Origin: Crocodylus rhombifer
Taxonomy: Eukaryota > Chordata > Crocodylia > Crocodylidae
Direction: 5' to 3'
DNA length: 64,000 nucleotides
NCBI GenBank assembly: GCA_038503035.1
Contig: JAVSML010001166.1
Coordinates: forward strand, 372,001-436,000
Below, in pieces: positions 54,713-64,000 of the stretch. The position numbers and the translations under genes are program-made. The notes under the pieces are model-generated. The model was not told the DNA's origin. It did not search any database and saw nothing but the letters and a program-made list of their open reading frames with translations. How positions within the stretch are numbered: position 1 is the first letter of the stretch; each line of letters starts with the position of its first letter.

Positions 54713-56905
54713 ATAGTTTCATAGTTTCTAGGGTCGGAAGGGACCTAAGTAGATCATCTAGTCCGACCCCCTGCCATGGCAGGAAACAATACTGGGGTCA
54801 AACAACCCCAGCAAGATGTTCATCTAACCTCCTCTTAAAAACCCCCAGGGTAGGAGCCAGGACAACCTCTCTTGGAAGTTGGTTCCTGATCCTAGCCGCC
54901 CTGACCGTGAAGTAGTGCTTCCTGATATCTAGCTTAAACCTTCCCTCTGCCAGCTTGTGACCGTTATTTCTGGTCACTCCTGGCAGTGCACGGGGGAACA
55001 GTGACTCCCCCAATGCCTGCTGATCCCCCCCGACTAATTTATAACAGGCCACTAGATCCCCCCTCAGCCTTCTCTTTTGGAGGCTGAACAGGTTCAGGTC
55101 CCATACCCTCTCCACATAGGGCCTGCCCTGCTGTCCCCTGATCATGCAAGTGGCCCTCCTCTGGACCCTCTCGATGCTGACCACATCCCTCTTGAAGTGC
55201 GGCGCCCAGAACTGGATGCAGTACTCCAGTTGCGGCCTGACCAGTGCCGCATACAGGGGGAGGAACACCTCTTTGGACCTGCTTGAGATGCATCTGTGGA
55301 TGCATGACAAGGTATTGCAAGGTATTGGCCTTCCTGACTGCCTCCCCACACTGCCGGCCCATGTTCGTCTTGGAGTCAGAGGGGAGTTCCCCAACCTGTA
55401 GGTATGGTGCCGGTTGTTCCTCCCCAGGTGCATCACTTTTCACTTGTCTGTGTTGAATCCCATCCTATTCACATCCGCCCTCCCTTGTAACCTGTCTAGG
55501 TCTGATTGAAGCCTGATGCTTCCTTCTAGTGTGCCAACATCCCCCCACATCTTAGTGTCATCAGCAAATTTGAACAGGGTGCTTTTTACCCCCTCGTCCA
55601 AATCGCTGATGAAGATGTTGAACAGTGCAGGCCCGAGCCCTGCGGAACCCCACTGCCCATGTCCTTCCAGGTTGAGAAGGACCCATCCACTACTACCCTC
55701 TGGGTGTGGCCCTCCAGCCAGTTGGCGACCCAATTGACTGTGTGGGCGTCGACACCACAGTCCCCCAGTTTCTTAATGAGAACGGGGTGAGAGACAGTGT
55801 CGAATGCCTTCCAGAAGTCCAGGAAGACTATGTAAACTGCTACCCCTGCATCTAATGATCTGGTAATCTGATCATAGAAGGCCACCAGGTTGGTCTGACA
55901 GGACCTGCCACTGATGAACCTGTGTTGGTTGCCCCTAAGCATGCAGTCCCCAGCTGGCCCCTCCTGGATGTGTGCCAGCATGATTTTCTCAAACAGCTTG
56001 CCTAGGATCGAGGTAAGACTGACTGGCCTATAGTTTCCTGGGTCCTCCTTCCTCCCCTTTTTGAAGATGGGAACCATGTTGGCCCTCTTCCAGTCCTCTG
56101 GGACCACACCAGGACACCATGAGTGCTCATAGAGCCATGCCAGGGGTCCTGCAATGACCTCAGCCAATTCCTTAAGGACTGTAGGGTGGAGATTGTCCGG
56201 GCCGGCTGACTTAAACATGTCCAGCCCCTCCAGAAGCCCCCTAACTAGTTCCACGCTAACCTTTGGCCCCAAGTGACTGCAGAATAGTCATCCCTGGTGA
56301 TGACCCGTTCCTTCCATTGGGTATACATCTCCTTTTTAGCAAGGAGACATTCTTGGATGCTTTTGGTGAGCCATGGAGGCTTGTGTGCTCTCCTGCTCCC
56401 TTTGATCCTCATTGGGATTACCTTCCTTTGTGCTTGGAGGATCGCCCCCTTAAGGAGCAACCACTCTCCTTGGACATCTGGCTCCCCCCCCCCGGGACCT
56501 CAGCGCATCCCCGACTATCCTCCTTAGCTCGCTGAAGTTTGCCCTCCTAAAGTCTAGGGCTGCTGCCTTACTGCATGCCCTTGCCACCTTGCGCTGGATG
56601 GTAAATTCCAGCAGGCGATGATCACTGTTGCCCAGGTGGTCGAGCACTCGCAGCCCCCTCACCAGGTCATCACCTGTGGCCAGCACTAGGTCCAACAAGG
56701 CGTCCCCCCTGGTGAGGCTGTGCACCTCCTGGGTGAGATGGAGGTCCTGCACTCTGTCTAAGAACCTACGTGAGCAGTCAGACCTGGCTGACTGCTCCTC
56801 CCAGCAGATATCCGGGAAGTTCAGGTCCCCCATGACTACCACATCTTTAGCCTTGATCACCTCTGTGAGCTGACCTAAGAATTCCTCGGGGTTGCATCTA
56901 CCAAT
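54713..56905 (-). mobile_element. CR1 LINE B, 2.2 kb (minus), inserted in CR1 A
   Basis: This is the youngest-looking LINE in the window. The 3' tail is at 54,713 (GAAACTATGAAACTATGA on the minus strand). ORF2 is readable in four overlapping frames. These are: endonuclease (56,914-56,450) with VVMGDLNFPDICWEE and NSDHRLLEF; RT (56,272-55,586) with YRPVSLTSILGKLFEKIM and FLDFWKAFDTVSHPVL; RT motif C KFADDTK (about 55,557-55,571); and C-terminal region (55,436-54,798) with [18 protein letters not shown]. It is 5' truncated within the endonuclease and has a few frameshifts, so it is inactive. Confidence 0.92.
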
Positions 56906-57495
56906 GCATCTCAAGCAAGACTCAAAAAGTCATCCTCCCACTTTGCTTGGCCTTGGCAAGGCCACAGCTGGAGTACTGCATCCAGTTCTGGGCTCCACAC
57001 TTTAGAAAGGATGTGGAGAAGCTTGAGAGAGTCCAGAAGAAAGCCACACACATGATTAGATGTCATGAGAGCAGACCTTATGAGGAGAGGCTGAGAGGTG
57101 CGAGAATCTTCAGCCTGGAGAAGAGAAGGCTGAGGGATAACTTTGTGGCAGCCTATAAGTATATAAGGGGTGTGCATCAGGAACTGGGAGAACAATTGTT
57201 CACCAGGGCACCACAAGGGAAGATAAGGTCTAACAGTCACAAACTGCTGGAAGACTGTTTTAGACTGGACATAACAAAAAACTTTGTTACTGTCCTAGTC
57301 TCCAGAGTCTGGAATAGACTCCCTGCCAGAAGTAGTGCAAGCACCTACTCTGGTTACATTCAAGAAATGCCTGGATGCTCACTTTGCTAGGGTCATCTGA
57401 CACAAGCTGACTTCCTGCCCTTTGAGCAGGGGGCTGGACCCAATGATCTCATGAGGTCCCTTCCAGCCCTGATGTCTATGAAATCTATGAAAAAA
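56905..57495 (+). mobile_element. CR1 LINE A, 3' piece (plus)
   Basis: The continuation of 54,093-54,712 beyond the inserted CR1 B. The 147-codon frame (56,947-57,390) has ARPQLEYCIQFWAPHFRKDV and LEKRRLRDNFVAAYKYIRG, the CR1 ORF2 C-terminus. The 3' UTR ends GAGGTCCCTTCCAGCCCTGA then ATGTCTATGAAATCTATGAA. Confidence 0.92.
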
Positions 57496-57497
57496 AG

Positions 57498-58240
57498 TTA
57501 TTTATCTATACCTGTCCAACAGATATTGAAGGTATTTATGATCAGACTGCATATTTGACAAGGTTGATCAAGCTATTCCAGGTATTGAGAGATATGTTGA
57601 GAAGGATTTGATCAGTGTAATATTACTTCTGTATGGGGAACAGATGATACTGGAAGAGCAGATTGTAGCTTTTTACAACTGCTTTGAGCCTAGGCCCTTC
57701 CCCTTATTGCCTTGCTGGTATTGTAGTGCTTAAGTATTTGGTGACAAGCTTTATCTATTCAGCACATTTTTATCTAGTGGTGGCACTCAAATTCTGTCCT
57801 TGTTGAACTCCATGTCTAGCAGATTGGGAAGTTACAGTGATTAGTAAATGTCAAAACTAGTTTGAGTATATTCAGACCTGCTTAGTCATGACTTTAAATT
57901 GGCACTTCTCCAACTTTTGTTAGCCTTGAGGAGATTATATCTCATTGCTTGTAGCAACAGAGTTAGCCTGTAATTGGAATCATCTGTAATTGTTCATCAG
58001 AGACAATGACATTTGCAGTAAGCTTCATGCCAGATTCCTGCCAGGGCCTCATGCAGTCTCTTCCAATACTCTTCCAATTACAGCATATCCTTACGGCACT
58101 AGCATCACGAGTCATCAACATTACCTCGAAGTCCACAAAACTCCTGTCCAGCATTTGCTAGGACCTTCTTTGGCATTCAGGATGGAATCAAGTTTCCTGT
58201 GTAGACATCAATGCCTCTTTCTTCCCCCTCCCTCCAGTAA
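57498..58240. other. Unique AT-rich DNA
   Basis: No named feature. A 63-codon Met-less plus frame (about 57,541-57,729) and a 63-codon minus frame (57,963-58,154) are open but unidentified. Confidence 0.35.
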
Positions 58241-58249
58241 GAAAAAAAA

Positions 58250-58340
58250 TGCCATATTGGGTCAGGCTACAGGTCCATTTAGCCTAGTAGCCCATCTCTC
58301 ACATTGGCAGTATGTGGCAGCAGTTGTCCAGGGTAAGTTG
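58250..58340 (+). repeat. Amniote interspersed repeat fragment (CCATAYTGGGTCAG type)
   Basis: GCCATATTGGGTCAGGCTAC, AGGTCCATTTAGCCTAGTAG and a GGCAGTATGTGGCAGCAG end match a repeat common in reptile genomes, as I recall it. Class not certain. Confidence 0.5.
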
Positions 58341-58467
58341 TTTACAACTTACAGTGTTAAGTTGTTTAGTATTTAGTGAAGTCTCTAGAAAGGATGCAGA
58401 TGAGCTGCATTTCTAACCACTACCACATAGATCACCCAGGTAGTTGGCTTACTTTCTTTTCAAATGC

Positions 58468-58505
58468 ATCGCTTCTCGGCCTCTTGAAGGCTCAGATGGA
58501 GCGAA
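58468..58505 (+). ncRNA. U2 snRNA 5'-end-like sequence (SINEU-type head or pseudogene fragment)
   Basis: ATCGCTTCTCGGCC is identical to the first 14 nt of U2 snRNA. The next CTTGAAGGCTCAGAT aligns with the following U2 bases with a 2-nt insertion. Similarity ends about 38 bp in. Crocodilian SINEU elements have snRNA-derived heads, so this may be a SINEU 5' end. A truncated U2 retro-pseudogene is the alternative. Confidence 0.6.
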
Positions 58506-58509
58506 AACA

Positions 58510-60165
58510 TTTATTCCTTGAGTTTGTGGACTTTTGCTCTGAGTTCTATTTCCAGACTGTTGGTACATTATGGGGCACAATGCATCAAATTCACTTCAGC
58601 AGGCTTTTTCACATGCTTCACATTTAGACAGTTCAAGAAATGGGTCTGAGGAGTCAGTCACACCCAGTCACATGTCTTTTGGCTGCATCATGTTTTTAGT
58701 TCCTTTGTTAGGAGACCTATTTCATCATGGCAGACAGATGGTTCCTGTATCCCCCTCAATATATATATTTATATTGGCCAATGCACAGTGAGTTAAGTGC
58801 TCAGTGTACAAACTTTTTTTTTGCAAAAACCTTGTTGGTCTAATAAAATATATCACCTCTGTCCACAAGCCCTGATTGTTTTTTCTTCTAGACCAATATG
58901 GTTACAACCCGGATACCTGACACAACGTATGAACTATCATTTTAGCTTAACTCTGTGCAATCTCATTTTGATATTTACTGTATGGGTGATTAAATGATGC
59001 AGTCCATTTAGCACAGGATGTCCTCACAGTATCCACATAAAGCATTATTTGCTGCTCATTTCCTGTGGTTTTCATTGTTCCTACATGACAAATACTAAAT
59101 ATTAAGTCATCCATTTCCATCTTATTTTACCAAGGTCTGACTGACTGCAAGATGGATTTCTTGATCTTCTAAAGACCTCCAATGCTGTACCTCTTGCCAT
59201 TCTTATTGCCATAATGATGGCAGATGAAGTTACTTTCGGATCAAGTCTTCTTTTCTCCTTGCCTCCATATGCCTCAGGAAGAAGAGTACATTTCTTAGAC
59301 TCCCCTCCCACAGCCTGCTTCAATACCAGAGCAACTCTTTTGGTGGTATTAGTGCGACCAGCTGCCAACATTAGCCTCTAGATAAAGTTGACACAAATAG
59401 GCACCAGCTGGACACACTCAAAGCATACCAAAGTAACCAACTGAGCTTAACTGTTGGAAGATTAAGAAAAATGCCAATGTGGACAGTTGTGTACTGTAAA
59501 TACTGGCCAGACAGGGGCATACGTTTTCCTTGAATTACTCTACCTCTGTGATTTATTTTTTTTTAGCAAGATCCAGTGTCTGTCTACATCATTTTCTTTA
59601 CATGATATATAGGTTAATTCTGGAATCACTTTTTGAAATTCAGCTATCATTTAAATTTCTAGTGGCAGCATTCTTTGCTTTGTGACAAAGATGTATGGGG
59701 CTCTGAATAGCCCTGAATTGTTGTGTTGAAGATGATAGGAAACAGACATGCTCCTCCAGGACTCTGTGCAACACCTCACTTAAGAAATCATAAGCAGTAC
59801 TGAGAAGCAGTATTCCTTCACTATCCCAGCTTCACAACCTTTTTCCACGCAAGTTGTTCCATTATAGCAATGGAAAGAGTTAACAAGCACATCTCCTTTG
59901 GAGAAGGACTGCAATGTTATTAGCAGCTTCTCTCAAGTTCTCTTGAGAAGAGTCCAGGCTCTTTGTCTTCTCTAGATGTTAGACACGTGAGCTGGGAGAG
60001 TTACTATCGTACCACATCAACATGGACTTGGATCCTCTGGCACCTTGTTTAAACATAGGTTTGAGGTAAGCAACCTAAAAGTTGATCGTACTGTGCCAAC
60101 AATCATTATCCACTAGGTGGAGCTCTATCCATTGAAGATGTATTAATACCTTTTCATTCTAACTG
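58510..60165. other. Mostly unidentified DNA with repeat debris
   Basis: At 58,820-58,920, GTTGGTCTAATAAAATATAT and CTAGACCAATATGGTTACAA look like the end of an amniote Penelope-type element. The minus frame 59,371-59,102 (89 codons, basic, containing KEKRRLDPKVTSSAI) is bounded by stops and unidentified. No gene assigned. Confidence 0.4.
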
Positions 60166-60174
60166 CAATTGTTT

Positions 60175-60425
60175 TTTTTCCATTGGTGCCCCCCCTGCAA
60201 GCAACGGCCAGGGAGTGGGAGCACTGGATGTAGGCTGTGGCCACTTCTGGGACCACCGCAGCCACTTCTGGAATCAGTGCGGCCACTCACCAGATGGTAT
60301 GTTTTGTTGCATGGGGACCTCTACCCACCCCCAGTTGACACCCGCCCCCTGGTCACTGACTGGTTGCTGGGGGTGGGAGCACGTGCCCCCTCTGACTAAG
60401 GTGGCACCAGTCGCCCATGCCCACC
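60175..60425 (+). repeat. GC-rich interspersed repeat, copy 2 (plus)
   Basis: The reverse-complement relative of 5,620-5,905, ending GGTGGCACCAGTCGCCCATG. Its two overlapping 76-codon frames have no domain. Confidence 0.6.
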
Positions 60426-60604
60426 ATCAATACAGACTTAAGTAGGTCAGCCTCTCTGCTATTTCCCATTGACACTTTCTTTCCCCTTGCATTTTTAAGG
60501 CTTCAGTAGGGCGAGGCCTATCAAGAAATTCATAGAAGTATATTCCAGAAAATAAAAACTATGCATGATCAACACACAGAAAAAGCCAAATTCATGGAAT
60601 TCAG

Positions 60605-60855
60605 CAGCATAACTTGGGGGAGGGGGACAAGAAAGGCGTCAGCTTCAGGCACCAACTCAGTGGTTGCACTAGAATGGTGCCTCCCCCACCCTACTTGAGA
60701 ATCTGTGCCTTGGTAGCAGCTCTGCACTACTGCTGTTACTGCAGCAGCTGGGGACGTTGAGTCCCTGGAACAGGTAAGACTCCCATCTTCCCCTCACCAC
60801 CGCCCACCCTGCTCAGAGCTCCCTCCTCTCCCCTTCCCTGCTCTCCAGCAGGTTT
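60605..60855. repeat. Interspersed GC-rich repeat, relative of 14,205
   Basis: GACAAGAAAGGCGTCAGCTTCAGGCACC is the shared core, with a CTCCCCTTCCCTGC-rich end. Class unknown. Confidence 0.4.
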
Positions 60856-60859
60856 CTTT

Positions 60860-61760
60860 AGAGCACAAACCGTGCTAGTTACATCCTGAAGGACTTTAAG
60901 CCTTTTCCATTAAAAAAAAAAAGGTTGAATTAAAACCAACAAATCTAAACTCAGTCGCACTAATCTGATATAGTGGCCTAAGGCTATGTCTGTACAGTAC
61001 AAGGGAGCACTGTGCTGAGACATGCCACACACTTATTTTTTAGACCAAGACCAGTGCACGTGCCCATTAGCACCATGTCAGGGCTGAAAGGCCAAGCTTA
61101 TCAGTTGCATGTACCATGCCAGACTAATCTGGCTACACTGCTTCTAGCTAAGGAGCTGTTGTGTGCTGAGCAGGTGTGGAGAGTATCAGCATGGTGCTGC
61201 GTTGTATCCTATAGGTGTACCCCAAATGTCTTCACCATGACATCCTGAATTATTATTATATTTAAAGTTACATACCTTACTCTTTAAAAGAGGGAAGGTT
61301 TCTTCAGCAATTGTTCCTGGTAGAATCCAGTCTACAATTCTACCTTCACTTGATACAAATTTTAAAAAGTTAATCAAAAAGACAACAAACCTGCTTCCTC
61401 ACCGAGGTCAGCTCTCCCTCATACTAGGTAAAAGGGATGAACCATCTTACCAACACATATGTATATTCTGTATTCAATGTGAGATAAAGCTCACTTTATC
61501 TTCTTGTTTCTCTGCCTTTTACCCACTTATAGCTAAAGTTTCTTTCTTTAATAGCTCCCAGGCATGGTGAAAAAGGCCTTCAAAATCAGTGTGGAGGTCT
61601 GAACCAAATCTCTGAATATGAGCAGAGACAAGCCTTGAGTCTGGACCCAAGCTTTTCCCAGTCCTTGTGGCAAAAATGCTCTGTAAACTGTAGTGAGAAA
61701 GTTTGGGTGTCAAGCTGTTGTTTGGCCAACTGCAATAATGGTATTTCTGAAAAACATGGA
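60860..61760. other. Unique DNA
   Basis: No feature recognised. Confidence 0.4.
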
Positions 61761-62574
61761 TCATTTCATTTCAACTTCCATTTCTACATTTCAACGGGAC
61801 AGTGTTTCATTTCATTTCATTTCATTTCATTCTGAAGCGCTGTTCTGTTTCATTTTGTCAAAACGGTTTCGCTGTTTTGACATTTTGCTTAAAGACTATA
61901 ATGGGGAAGCACAAAGCTGCCTATAACGTTGTCATCTCTCTGCAGATTTGGATCAAAACAGCGGGTATGGTAACCCCTTCTGAGAGCATGAAGCCTGAGA
62001 AAGTTCAAGGAGCTAAGTGCAGGGGTTTCTGGGAAACTTCACCTCAAGCTGCTGACAAGCAAAACTCATGTCACATGTGTGTGTTAAGGTGCAGTGGGGT
62101 GAAAACAGCAGGGGTGGTAGCCCCTGCTGAGACCATGAGGCCTGCCAGGTTCAAGGAGATTGGTGTAGGGGTTTCTGGGAAACTGCATCTCAAATTGTTC
62201 AGAGCAAAACTCATGACGTGTGTGTATGTTTGTGTGTGTGTATTTAAGGTGCAGCTGTTTTTCCATCCCTCCCCCAGAGCACTGGGATTGGAAGGGACCC
62301 CAGGGAAGCATCACAGTCACTGGCCAGCTACAGCTGTCAATATCAGAGCAGCCCTCCTCCCATCTTCCCCTCCCTCTCCGTAGTTCGTTTCCCTGCAAGC
62401 GAGCCCAGCTTTGAAACAGGAAACGTATCAAAACTTTCAAAACATTTTGACTGCCCTCGTTTCATTTTGAGGCTGTTTCAAAGTCTTTTGTTTCATTTTG
62501 ATTTTGCTGCGTTGTGCTTGAATCAAGTCGAAACAGCGTTAAAATGAAACACCTGGGAAAATTTCACACAGCCC
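61760..62574. mobile_element. TAGGGCTGTG-family hAT-like element, left end unclear
   Basis: The right end AAAATTTCACACAGCCCTA matches the terminus of the 28.46-kb element. Subterminal sequence is built from TTTCATTTC / GAAATGAAA words, with an (ATTTC)n microsatellite at 61,805-61,831. The middle holds two diverged direct copies of about 146 bp (about 61,945-62,095 and 62,095-62,245), sharing GGGGTTTCTGGGAAACT and AGCAAAACTCATG. The 193-codon plus frame spans these repeats and has no domain. Confidence 0.65.
61805..61831. repeat. (TTTCA)n microsatellite
   Basis: Five uninterrupted pentamer units inside the TAGGGCTGTG-type element. Confidence 0.95.
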
Positions 62575-62579
62575 TAATA

Positions 62580-63627
62580 TCCACACGTATAGCACTGGTG
62601 TTGGACTCCTAAATCATTTCACAAACATTCCTCCTACATACCACCCTATTAACAAATACAAGGACAAGTGAAACACAGTAGGAATTTTTGCTGACTTAGT
62701 GATCATCTGCCATATTTGGGACCTCAAAGTTTATATTTCTCATCTCCTAAAGCAAATGGTTTTAAACAAAGACTTTACTGACTGTAAGGTTCTGATCCTG
62801 TGGTGAGCACCTAGTGGAGCCTCTGCTAGGCTTTGCTCAGGAAGAAAACACTGCCTTTTAGTAGGGTCTTTTTTTGTTATAGTTACTACATCCACGTGTG
62901 CTAGCTAATCAGTTGTGCCCAAACTCTCTTTATTTTTTTACTAAGGTTGCTAGAATTTTTTCCTACTGGCAAGCAATTTCTCCAGCTAAGTTAGTCATTT
63001 GTTTTTAGTTTTCCATCTCCTTGCTTTGTTCTCCCATTATAAGTGCTGTGACTAATTGAAGTAAACCTGTATTTTAATATTTAAAAGCCTTGGGATTTTT
63101 GGCAGTGTACCACACATACCAATCAGATCATTTTCTGTCCTTCGTCCACATCAGATACCAGTAATCATAGTGTTATTTCCATTTTTAATTGTCTCAGGGA
63201 AATATTAATAGTTCAGATAAGTCTACAATCATGTTTGAAAGGCCATTCTTTTGCTCTGAAAACATGATCTCTGACAAATATGAATGAATATCTCAAGATA
63301 ATGTCAGCATTGGCAGTAGTCAGGTAAATGTCACTAATGATGAGAGGCAAAGCATCCTCTGCAAAATGTCTGCAGGTGCATATGAAACTGCAGAAGGTTT
63401 TCAGTCATAAACTAATCCCTTAGGATGGGGTGATGCAGAAACTCCTAAGCAGACATTCTCTAGGCAGCAAAACAGAGTCCTTTTTTCTCTATCAGGCCAT
63501 ATGTCCTCACTATCATTTCTCCTCTTCCTGGCAGCAGTCTGTTACTAATATGGGGGTGATTTGGATTTAGTTTCTCTTAAAAAAAAAAAAATTCACAATT
63601 TGTTCCTTCCCCTTTCAGCACTAGTTT
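62580..63627. other. Unique AT-rich DNA
   Basis: No gene or repeat recognised. Confidence 0.4.
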
Positions 63628-63635
63628 CTCTAGTT

Positions 63636-63943
63636 CAGGGGTTGTCAACCAGGGGTATGCATACCCCCAGGGGTACTTTGAAAGGTCCCAGGGGGTACGC
63701 GGTTGCGGGTGGGGATGGGGCATCCCTACCTTGCACCACTGCCTCACAGGAGCAGGGCTGTACAAATGCTAAGCTGCTGCCGCTTTGCCGCTCACCATGC
63801 CCCTGCTCAGCGTCCAGCTGCTCACCACTGCCTCCCCACTGCTCAGCATCCAGCCACTCATCACCCTCCCTCCTGTGGTGCACTTATTAAAAAGGGGGCC
63901 ACTGGGGTACACTTATTTTTTTAAAAAAGGTTGAAAACCCCTG
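63636..63943. mobile_element. hAT-type MITE, CAGGGGTTGTCAACC family, copy 2 (intact)
   Basis: A 308-bp element with exact 8-bp duplication CTCTAGTT (63,628-63,635 and 63,944-63,951). The ends CAGGGGTTGTCAACC and GGTTGAAAACCCCTG are inverted repeats. It has the GTACTTTG/GTACACTT subterminal pair and the CCCCCAGGGGTAC palindrome shared with copy 1 (4,794-5,012). Frames inside are compositional. Confidence 0.95.
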
Positions 63944-64000
63944 CTCTAGTTGGTTGGAAAATGAATACCTGGCTGGCAACTGACATACAAAGCTTTAAAG

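Noticed and set aside
57541..57729. 63-codon Met-less plus frame with non-repetitive residues, considered as an exon
   Set aside because: I saw no clear splice sites or family, and it is short enough to occur by chance in AT-rich DNA.
61802..62383. 193-codon plus frame
   Set aside because: It spans a pentamer microsatellite and two direct copies of a 146-bp unit inside a transposon.

Overview
The window reads as vertebrate nuclear DNA, most likely from a crocodilian. The evidence is: many CR1 LINE copies, including a young subfamily with a tail of repeated short units; decayed MIR-type core-SINEs; abundant short hAT-type and foldback MITEs, several with exact 8-bp target duplications; a Gmr1-type gypsy element; and a short stretch matching the 5' end of U2 snRNA, the kind of head described for crocodilian SINEU elements. 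I found no host exon with convincing reading frame, splice sites and recognisable product. The window is best described as an intergenic or intronic transposon landscape. Every recognisable protein comes from a retroelement, and all of these are broken.

Layout. 0-5.2 kb: unique AT-rich DNA, a pogo/Tigger-like MITE (1,707-2,262), two members of a foldback family, and a CR1 3' fragment split by a hAT MITE. 5.2-9.5 kb: unique DNA, a GC-rich repeat, the 3' end of a non-LTR ORF (7.03-7.62 kb), and one arm of an inverted repeat pair. 10.2-12.2 kb: the other arm. 12.5-19.5 kb: more MITEs, a perfect 29-bp hairpin, an approximately 850-bp foldback and a minisatellite. 19.5-31 kb: mostly unique AT-rich DNA with MIRs, a second non-LTR 3' fragment, a hammerhead-like Penelope fragment, microsatellites and a foldback hAT. 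31-38.4 kb: nested hAT and CTAG-bounded elements. 41.8-45 kb: a solo-LTR-like block and two abutting MITEs. 45.3-46.9 kb: two CR1 tails, each split by a hAT MITE.

The most informative locus is 49.1-57.5 kb. A minus-strand, 5'-truncated gypsy-type element keeps gag, zinc knuckle, protease, integrase, reverse transcriptase, RNase H, polypurine tract and 3' LTR. Its domain order is PR-IN-RT-RH (integrase before RT), with a SCAN-like capsid segment in gag. It meets a plus-strand CR1, which is itself split by a 2.2-kb minus-strand CR1.

The nesting gives relative ages: MIRs and the old CR1 are oldest; CR1 tails and CTAG elements are intermediate; the hAT MITEs with perfect target duplications and the 2.2-kb CR1 are youngest. 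All calls come from reading the sequence; no database search was run.
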